Below are positions 56,948 to 64,000 of a stretch of DNA of 64,000 bases, piece by piece. The notes beneath the pieces are model-generated. The model saw only the letters and a program-made list of their open reading frames with translations, was not told where the DNA came from and ran no database searches. Source of the stretch: Trichomonas vaginalis G3 (Eukaryota; Parabasalia; Trichomonadida; Trichomonadidae); the NCBI RefSeq assembly GCF_026262505.1, contig NC_067204.1, positions 6,419,797-6,483,796 on the forward strand, in the 5' to 3' direction. Made by a program: the position numbers and the translations under genes. Numbering within the stretch: position 1 is the first letter of the stretch; each line of letters starts with the position of its first letter.

Positions 56948-59090
56948 ATGCCCCCATATAGAATGGATAGAAAATCTGCTAGAATAAAAGCAGAGTTAGA
57001 AAGATATGGTTGGAAAGTTTCAAAGAAGTTTAAATATAGGAAGGGAAGACCCATAAAAGTCTATGACAAATTGCTGGTCTTCGCTATGAAATGGACTTGG
57101 AAACAGCACGCGCAAATTATCCAAACAGACTAGAGAGGTTAGAAGAAGAACGTCTTATGGACATGCCTTTCGATGTTTGAACCTCAAGTTGAAGGACACG
57201 ACGGCTTTGCCAGATTCTACTGGAAACATGACGAACAATTGCATCCTTTGAGAAGGAAAAAAGGAAAAGGTGAAGACAATGCTCCCATGGAAAGAACAAG
57301 ATATGCATATGAGAAGTATCGTGAAGTTAGAAGTCAAATTACATCTGGTCGAACCTTTACAGTAAACTTTGACGAAGGAAAGAACAAAGAAGGCTTCATG
57401 GTACTTGCTGCAATTCAAGACGGAAATAAGAAAGGATACAATCTCAGACTACCGTAACAGATTTGGACGGTCACATTTACTATGCACATGGCAATGTCAC
57501 AACAGCCGCACAACTTCTTGACGCTTTCAAGACTACAAAGAGAGAACAAATGGTTGACTCCGACTCAGACATTTTGAATGCAATTGAAGGAATTGCAAGT
57601 GTAAGTTCGAATGGTACCAACCTAACCCTCAAGCAGTCAGACAACATGCTGGATACTTCCCGTTCATAAATAAGTCTGACATTGACTTGACAAGGTATGG
57701 AATTTACAATTCAATTGAAACAATTGTCAATGAACCTTGTATTCTTACATGTCTCAGGAACTCTGGTCTTGTTACAGAAGAGAAGATGAAGTATCTTGAG
57801 TCATGTGTGAAGACAAGGTACATTCTCAGAGGTCAATTGGCAAAAATTGCACCGTTGGCAAATGTCAATATCCGAGTCAACATTCCGACTGAGAAAGGTT
57901 CTTCACATGACGACTATGTTGTTGACAAAGACTTACCATGGTTGAAGATTGTAATTGTCCACAACCACTTCATGTTGAACGAAAGTCTTACAAACCCATT
58001 GTTCGGAAAAGGCAAGTGCAACATTGTCAGAGCTGTAAACATTCTTTTCGAGAAAGGTTTGTTGGAACCAATTCCAGATGACAAGCTGACAGAAACTTTT
58101 GTACCAAAAGACGAAACAAACTTTTCATTGTTAGCAAGACCAAAAGTTGTTCCAGACAAAGTTCTAGCACAAAAGAAGTACACAGTTCCAAAAGGAGTTG
58201 GATTGTTCGGATACCAACCTGAACCAGAAGAACTTCCAATGAGGTTGCAAGAACTTCAAGATGCTATAAACAAACTTCCATTGAGACATCCAATTGACGT
58301 CAAATTGTATTGGAGAGCATCTGAGTTAGGTCAGAAGGTTTTATATGAAACAGGTTGCTTCGACGATGTTTATGAGATAACAGGAGAAGTTTCTCAGAAG
58401 ATAAGAGACTCACTTGAATTTCCACGAACTGGACCCATTGGTTGCGACAAGTTCGACTCAGATGAAAAGATATACTATGTCGACCTTAACGCTGCGTACA
58501 TGAGGTTCGTCCAATATATCCCGACTGGAATTCCAAACGAAGATGGTGAGTTCCCAGGAAGGAACTATACAGTTGGAAAAGTCATACAACAACTGTATGA
58601 TATTAGGAAAGCTTCAAACCCCAAACTTGCAATGACACTCAAATTGCTTATGAATTCGACATGGGGATATTCCATTAAGAAACCTCAAGAGATGAAGAGT
58701 AAACACTATGAGAAGGTCGACAACTTTGTTGAAAGGTTTTCTCCTTTTGTTTTGAAGTACGAATTCACTCAAGGTCAAAGTGGCTTAGTAACCACATTAA
58801 AACCTATTGTCGAACATTGGTCTTACCCTCAGTTCGCAAAGGCAGTCCTTGACAACTACAACAAATTCTTCTCCGAAGTCAAATCCAAAGTGAAGGTTTA
58901 CTATGAGAACATTGACGCACTCATGACGAACGAAGAAGGATACAACAAACTCATTGAAATGGGAATGGTCGGTGAAAAGATGGGTCAATTCAAATTGGAC
59001 AAAATTTTCACCGAAGTTCATGTCCTCTCCAAGCGTAAGTACTGGGGCATACTTGAAGACGGCACAGAAATAAAACATTGCATGAAATAA
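56948..59090 (+). pseudogene. polB: Divergent family-B DNA polymerase of E3, frameshifted in the N-terminal part
   Basis: It starts at 56948 (MPPYRMDRKSARIKAELERY). Shifts occur near 57080, 57170, 57455 and 57615. From 57687 to 59090 the frame is open (467 residues) and holds motif A YYVDLNAAYM, motif B NSTWGYS and motif C ENIDALM, the same unusual motif C as in E2. The catalytic half is practically identical to E2. Confidence 0.82.
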
Positions 59091-59185
59091 AAAATTTTTA
59101 TTCGAATTTGAATCGGACAGGTCGAGTTACACCATTCTTGGTCTCAAACTCATATATAACCTGTTTGTCTGTATTTTCGTCGACT

Positions 59186-59455
59186 ATGGCACGAGACACG
59201 AACATTGACCAAACGGACAAAAAGTGTCATTTCGATGGTCCGCAGCCAATCGCATTCGAGCACTTCGAAGAAGCCTTACGTTCCAAGGGAGAGGGTGTCT
59301 GGTGCAAGGCAGAGGTCATGAGACTCTACGAGCAGTACATCCTCAATGCCTGGGAGGACAAATCGTCCTTGGATTGGCAATTCTACCAACTCCTCTGGGA
59401 CGACCTCCTACGCAACTGGGATGACGAAAGAGTCCAATTCAAGGTCAGGAACTAA
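59186..59455 (+). CDS. Small E3 protein, intact copy
   Basis: 89 residues, MARDTNIDQTDKKCHFDGPQ at the start, helical aromatic C-terminus. The intact reference for E2 37601-37894. No family is recognised. Confidence 0.6.
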   Translation: MARDTNIDQTDKKCHFDGPQPIAFEHFEEALRSKGEGVWCKAEVMRLYEQYILNAWEDKSSLDWQFYQLLWDDLLRNWDDERVQFKVRN

Positions 59456-59540
59456 TTGTCCAAATTACCTTAATTTACACTTACCAAATAAACACCTAAA
59501 TTTACTTGGGGTTTCCCCCTAAAATAAAATTTTTTTACTC

Positions 59541-60033
59541 TTAGAACCACTCGAGGTTCTCCTTACGGTTGTTGAGCTTGTCACCGTCAATGTGTCTGAC
59601 CTTCGTCTTCTTGTTTGGATTTGGAACCCATTGAATTGCGACAAGCTTGCCCATGGATTGAACCGTAATTCCGAAGGGTAAGGTTCAAGTGTCCCAAGTT
59701 GTTGAGGACTGGGGTAAGAACCTTGCCTGTCTCCTTGTTGCGGATTTGGTATGGGTAGGGTTGGGAAATTTCGTAAGTGTCATCGGCAACAAGGGTTGCC
59801 CAAACTTCCTCTTCTTCGTGTTTCTCTTCTTCCTCTTCTTCCTCTTCCTCTTCTTCGTGTTTCTCTTCTTCCTCGACAATTCCTTCTTCAATTCTGTGTT
59901 CACGAAGTACGGTGTTGCATGTTCTGTCCTTTCCGAGTACCTTCCAGATGGCGTCTATCTCTTCGAAGAAACGGTAGATGAGTCTGGCAAGGTCTCGGTT
60001 CTCTCTCGCGTAAATGCGCAAGGTTTCCGTCAA
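59541..60033 (-). pseudogene. HNH endonuclease-like protein of E3, 2-base deletion
   Basis: As E2 37044-37537. The first ~125 residues, including the Glu block and QPYPYQIRNKETGK, are in frame; a 2-base loss near 59655 puts the final HNH segment (HIDGDKLNNRKENLEW) out of frame. Confidence 0.75.
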
Positions 60034-60038
60034 ATCAT

Positions 60039-60239
60039 TCAGGATTTCTCATTGGAAGCTTGGTTCATGAGGACATCGGCTTTGAGCTTGGTCATCTCTT
60101 CCATAAGACTACTTTGGAGAGTCTTAACGGTGTTTGTCAGATGAGCTTTCAAATTCAATTTGAATTTGAACTGGGCGCTTTCTGGCAACATTGAAAGGAC
60201 ATCTGCCATTGAGTTTGGCTTCGGTGCTTGTTCGGACAT
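60039..60239 (-). CDS. Small E3 helical protein, intact copy
   Basis: 66 residues, MSEQAPKPNSMADVL at the start. The E2 copy (36838-37038) is broken. Function unknown. Confidence 0.55.
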   Translation of the reverse strand: MSEQAPKPNSMADVLSMLPESAQFKFKLNLKAHLTNTVKTLQSSLMEEMTKLKADVLMNQASNEKS

Positions 60240-60271
60240 CGAAAAAATGAAGTGGTTTGAGAATGACGGTT

Positions 60272-60855
60272 TTACTTCAAAAAGCTTGTTATGACAGTTA
60301 TGTCATACAACAAGTTTAAAATAATATCTTGTTCTTCTTCTGAACGTTTGTTGTCTCTTCCGATAAAAGTTTCGAACATGAGAACCAAAAAACGTTTTTT
60401 GAGATTGCGGAAGAGTTCAGGCAAACGTTCATATTCTGGATATGTTGGGAGCAGTTCAAAACATCTGAGCTGACTTTCGGACAAAATTGGGACAATGTCA
60501 GAAAATTCATCTTTGGTCGGACTGCTTGAAGGTAAGTCCCTTACATGTAAGTAGCTCTGGTAAAGTCTTCTCATTTCTGCTAACTTTTGGAGTATAGCTT
60601 CGTAGTTTAGAAGTTTTAATTTTAATTGTCTTATTCCACTCTTTACTTCTAAACGGTAACTATCCATGAGGTCAAGAGTAGCTTTGGTAGCTTTAAGTGG
60701 AGCTATCTGTTCCTTGACTCTGCAATTTTGGTTGCAATTGTGGTTTGAGCTCCTTCAAGTTCGCCGTCTATGTCGTTCTCAACGCCTTCAACCATGGCTT
60801 GAAACTCTTCATCGGTCCATTGAGATTGGTGTGGGACGAATTTAACTTGCTTCAT
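60272..60855 (-). pseudogene. E3 copy of the helical protein, frameshifted
   Basis: Matches E2 36224-36805; one base lost near 60718, leaving the last 131 residues open. Confidence 0.7.
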
Positions 60856-60877
60856 TCAAAAAATGAAAAAAATGTTT

Positions 60878-61162
60878 TTACTCAAAGCGTGCCATGTATA
60901 TGGCTATAAGAAACTTACCAGAAGGCTTCTTCTTCACATGAGTCTTTGGCAACTTGAGTGTTGGTGTTGGAGTTGGGTCTGGAATTTCAATTCTCTCTCG
61001 AGCGCAACAACAGATGTCAGAATAACATTCCCCACTGTCTTTCTTGCCACCATAAATTGTGTATTGACCGAACTTGCATTTGCAGGAAGACCGGTCAATA
61101 CAAGGTTCACAGTTGAAATAGTTGTACACAAACCTGTTGAGTACGAGTGTGAGTAAAAACAT
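60878..61162 (-). CDS. Small Cys-rich protein (E3 copy)
   Basis: The encoded protein is identical to E2 35917-36201, with hydrophobic start and Cys cluster CYSDICCCA. Confidence 0.55.
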   Translation of the reverse strand: MFLLTLVLNRFVYNYFNCEPCIDRSSCKCKFGQYTIYGGKKDSGECYSDICCCARERIEIPDPTPTPTLKLPKTHVKKKPSGKFLIAIYMARFE

Positions 61163-61190
61163 AAAAAAAAGTGAAGTTAAAATGAGATGT

Positions 61191-61565
61191 TTACTGAACT
61201 GGCTGAAGAATTGGTTGGATGTCGCCTTCTGAGGTTATGAAGAACGGCTGTCCAGAGTAGTGAAGTAGTGCTCTGAGAATTTGTGTAATTCGTGGAATTG
61301 GGCTCTCACGATATGGAAGTAGTATCCAAGGACGTTTCATGAAGAACTTCAAGAGGGCTTCTTTCTTCACATCCTTAATATCATCGAATGCAGTGCCTTC
61401 TGGAACTTGAATTGCAACACCTGTTTCAATTTCCAACTTTAAGACACTATTCTTGGACAACCAGAAGCCAATGGACTTGCTTGGTTTGCACTTGCTGAGA
61501 TATTCCTTCACGGTTTCATTTACCTCAATTAGATAAATTGCTTCGTCTAAGGGGTCAAGCTCCAT
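61191..61565 (-). CDS. Unknown 124-residue protein (E3 copy)
   Basis: The encoded protein is identical to E2 35514-35888; intact. Confidence 0.6.
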   Translation of the reverse strand: MELDPLDEAIYLIEVNETVKEYLSKCKPSKSIGFWLSKNSVLKLEIETGVAIQVPEGTAFDDIKDVKKEALLKFFMKRPWILLPYRESPIPRITQILRALLHYSGQPFFITSEGDIQPILQPVQ

Positions 61566-61925
61566 ACTGAGTCAGTACAATATTGTACTTTTTCAAGACA
61601 ATGTTGTACTTTTTCAAGACAATGTTGTACTTTTTCAAGACAATATTGTACTTTTTCAGAACAATGTTGTACTTTTTCAGAACAATGTTGTATAAATTCA
61701 GTACAATGTCTCTCAAATTTGAGTACAGCTGTACTTTTTCAGAACAAGTCTTGAACTTTTTCAGAACAATGTTGTACTTTTTCAAGACAATGTTGTACTT
61801 TTTCAAGACAATGTTGTACTTTTTCAAGACAATGTTGTACTTTTTCAAGACAATGTTGTACTTTTTCAAGACAATGTTGTACTTTTTCAAGACAATATTA
61901 TATTGTTTCAGAACAAAGACGGTTA
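61566..61925. repeat. 21-bp tandem repeat block (E3 copy)
   Basis: Same number and order of units and the same palindromes as E2 35160-35512, again between divergent genes. Confidence 0.85.
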
Positions 61926-61937
61926 AGACACAAACGA

Positions 61938-62551
61938 ATGTCCGACGTCCCACCTACTGAACCCGTTCCACAGCCAGAGGAACAGCATGCTCCAGCACCA
62001 CAACAGTCTCCTCAGCAACCTCAGTTCCAACAAGGACCTCCGAATTACTACCAATTTCCACCTCAAGGTTACTACCCACCACAAGGCTTTCCAAACTACC
62101 CACCACAAGGCTTTCCAAACTACCCTCCTCTCCTCAACCCATGCCTTACTTCCCTAACCCTTGGATGTTCATGTCAAACCCTCCACCCCAATTCCAATCT
62201 CAATCCCAATCGAAGAGAGACCAAGAGTTCGAAGAAGGTCTGAACCGTTTACGCAAAGAGTATGCCACAGCCCCTATGGAAGATGACAGGCTTTCAGTCT
62301 CTTCCCTAAGGTCGACCAATTCGACTCGTACCACAGATTCGGTTCGTGACCGTGAAGACTACCTCAAGCAGTCTGAGAGACTCTTCATCTTACAGCCATT
62401 TACAGTTGGAGCTCTCAAGAACATGCGCAATTACGAAGGTCAGACACCAGCTGGAGACCGCAAAACAGACGTACTCGCAAGAGCAGTCCAACTGGTCAAG
62501 ACAAAGACTGAGATAGTCGACTTCATTCTTGCAGCTTGCCCATACAAGTAA
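61938..62551 (+). pseudogene. Pro/Gln-rich protein of E3, frameshifted
   Basis: One base is lost near 62128 in the PPQGFPNYPP region; the second frame then runs intact to ...IVDFILAACPYK. It complements the E2 copy (34534-35141), which is broken elsewhere. Confidence 0.65.
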
Positions 62552-62579
62552 AAAAATAAACAATTACGAGTTAAACTTT

Positions 62580-62780
62580 TTACTCTTTCTTTTCTGAGTT
62601 GTTTAGAGCTGGTTTCTCTTGTAGAAACCTTTCGTACTCTTCCATGGTCATGTAATTGCGAATTTGGTACGCAATTCCAGGTTCGTTGTTTTTGAACCTT
62701 ACGTATGTAACGCTTCCATCCTCCTCAGGGAAGTAAGCTGCTAACATCTGACCAAGTTTTCTCGGTGACTCGGAGCTCAT
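62580..62780 (-). CDS. Small unknown protein (E3 copy)
   Basis: Encodes the same 66-residue protein as E2 34305-34505; intact. Confidence 0.55.
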   Translation of the reverse strand: MSSESPRKLGQMLAAYFPEEDGSVTYVRFKNNEPGIAYQIRNYMTMEEYERFLQEKPALNNSEKKE

Positions 62781-62820
62781 AAAAATGTCACTTTTTAAAC
62801 GTTAAGTTTTTAGTCTTATT

Positions 62821-63015
62821 TTACCCTTTGTTTACCCTTTGTTTGTCAAGGTAGTATTGGAGTGCAATTTCTCCAAATTCTCTGTGTCGGAGTTCTTCAG
62901 CATTTTCCAAGGTGTACCTGGAGAACTCAAAGAAGTTGTCAAGAAGATACTGCCATGCTGCTCTTCTGAGTTCGTCGGTATTTTGGAAGTGTTGCACCTT
63001 CGAGTCTTCGGACAT
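62821..63015 (-). CDS. Small unknown protein (E3 copy)
   Basis: Encodes the same 64-residue protein as E2 34070-34264; intact. Confidence 0.55.
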   Translation of the reverse strand: MSEDSKVQHFQNTDELRRAAWQYLLDNFFEFSRYTLENAEELRHREFGEIALQYYLDKQRVNKG

Positions 63016-63058
63016 GAAAAAATGACACTTTTTCTATTAAACCGTTTTGGCATTTCTC

Positions 63059-63237
63059 ATGAGTGAGTATAGTTCTCCGAACCATTGGAAGAGAAGAAGT
63101 ACCCTTGCTGGCAAAAGACAAAAATAGTTGCCTTAGTTGTCATTGCAATTGTACTCGTAATTGAATTCATTGTACTTCTCTTCACGTACATAAAACTCAA
63201 GGACGGCATATGCTTTAAGAAGCTACCATCTTACTAA
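63059..63237 (+). pseudogene. Small membrane protein found only in E3, frameshifted
   Basis: The ATG at 63059 begins MSEYSSPNHW; a shift near 63090 leads to a frame with one long membrane segment (IVALVVIAIVLVIEFIVLLF) and a basic end, ~59 residues. The same place in E2 has only the hairpin module, so the gene was lost from E2 or gained in E3. No family is recognised. Confidence 0.5.
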
Positions 63238-63301
63238 GACTAAACACTTAGATTTTTCAAGCTTGACTTTTTACAATTTGAACTTTGTTGCTGAATTCAA
63301 T

Positions 63302-63514
63302 AAAAATATATTTTAGGTGAAGAGGTGAGATTTCACCTCTTTTTTCACCTCTTTTTTCACCTCATGAATTTTCATGATTTCATCGTAAATGTTTTGTCAA
63401 ACATGAACGTAAATGTTTTGTCGAAACTTCATCGTAATGAGCGTAAATCAGACAAAAATATATTTTAGGTGAAGAGGTGAGATTTCACCTCTTTTTTCAC
63501 CTCTTTTTTCACCT
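63302..63514. repeat. Two GGTGA/TCACC modules and degenerate 25-bp repeats (E3)
   Basis: Modules at 63302-63363 and 63455-63514, with TTTCATCGTAAATGTTTTGTC-type units between them, between divergent genes. Confidence 0.8.
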
Positions 63515-63597
63515 CATGAATTTTCCCGAAATAAAAAATAAAGTTGGTTTTTTTAAAAAAATATTTTTTTATTTTTATTGTAAGAACATGTTAGCAA

Positions 63598-64000
63598 CAA
63601 CAGCACCAAACTCTTTAGTCATGAACCCAACTTCAATGTTAGTAGAGATGAAAAGCTTCATTCCTTCTTCATATACTTTCGAAACAGATCCAGAAGATAA
63701 AGCAAGAACTTCTCCAAGGAGATTTAGATTGTACTGCGAAAGATGAAACAAATGAACAGTATCTTTATGAAATGCAGGACATTATTGACCATCTACCTAA
63801 ACTTCCTGAAATCAACAACAAAAGCTTACTATTCCAGAATTCGATGAAAATAGAAGTCAAAGCAACTGACTCAGTAGAAATAAAGAAGTTCATACGAAAG
63901 GTAAACTATGAGTTTCTTGGATTTCATTGCAACCACAAAGTCATGGACAAAGATGCGATATGGTATATAAACATCTTGACATATACAAATCTGGGAGTTT
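63598..64000 (+). pseudogene. E3 copy of the CxxC protein, frameshifted and cut by the window end
   Basis: Matches the 5' part of E2 32999-33913 (MLATTAPNSLVMNPTSM). Shifts near 63682, 63815 and 63955. Confidence 0.75.

Larger units (their letters stand above)
49908..64000. mobile_element. Maverick E3, left part (inverted relative to E2)
   Basis: It begins with 33 A and the terminal hairpin. The gene order from 51063 to the window end is that of E2 read backwards (46342 to about 33500). Differences are a ~900-bp repeat-rich insertion near the left end, an extra small membrane-protein gene (63059-63237), and many frameshifts. The right end lies outside the window. Confidence 0.92.

Overview
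The window looks like nuclear DNA of a trichomonad protist, most likely Trichomonas vaginalis or a close relative. It is AT-rich and shows no introns. It carries a BspA-like leucine-rich-repeat gene and an ERGIC3/Erv46 secretory-pathway gene, and it is crowded with Maverick/Polinton virus-like DNA transposons, which are abundant in that genome. The species is an inference from gene content; the Mavericks are read directly from the sequence.

Layout. (1) 1-376 is the end of a first Maverick (E0), carrying the 5' part of a DNA adenine methyltransferase gene and a terminal hairpin plus poly-T. E0 cuts off the 3' end of a BspA-like gene (377-1860). (2) 2226-46926 is a second Maverick (E1), bounded by AAACTT target-site duplications (2220-2225 and 46927-46932) and terminal inverted repeats of about 430 bp that begin AGTAGTATG. 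(3) A third Maverick (E2, 21476-46602, about 25.1 kb) is nested inside the right inverted repeat of E1, with TTAAAC duplicated on both sides. The uninterrupted version of that site survives in the left inverted repeat of E1, so the order of insertion is clear. Without E2, E1 is about 19.6 kb. (4) 46933-49907 is host DNA with a small unknown gene and ERGIC3. (5) 49908-64000 is the start of a fourth Maverick (E3), a close relative of E2 in the opposite orientation, which runs out of the window.

Two Maverick lineages are present. E1 has a family-B DNA polymerase with exonuclease motifs and an embedded HNH-like segment, an RVE integrase, an AEP primase fused to an SF3 helicase, a KilA-N protein, an FtsK/HerA-type packaging ATPase, a major capsid candidate, a penton candidate and small amphipathic virion-like proteins. 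E0/E2/E3 form a second lineage. Its polymerase has no visible exonuclease motifs and an unusual motif C. It also has its own integrase, SF3 helicase, packaging ATPase and capsid genes, a Dam-like methyltransferase, an HNH protein and about a dozen small unknown genes. Both lineages carry a protein ending in a phage-like tail-collar/receptor-binding module. No adenovirus-type maturation protease was recognised.

Most long Maverick genes carry one to several frameshifts, while ERGIC3 and several Maverick genes are intact. E2 and E3 often carry different lesions in the same gene. This points to independent decay of once-active elements rather than to sequencing error alone.

The most interesting signals lie outside the textbook gene list: a 3+3 array of TGTCA octamers repeated six times around the E1 replication and KilA-N genes; a nested GGTGA/TCACC hairpin found ten times, one copy having a different sequence but the same fold; a covarying terminal hairpin; GC-rich micro-hairpins scattered through E1; and two adjacent structural genes whose ends are nearly identical between E2 and E3 while their centres are unrelated, one of the centres being shared with the other lineage.
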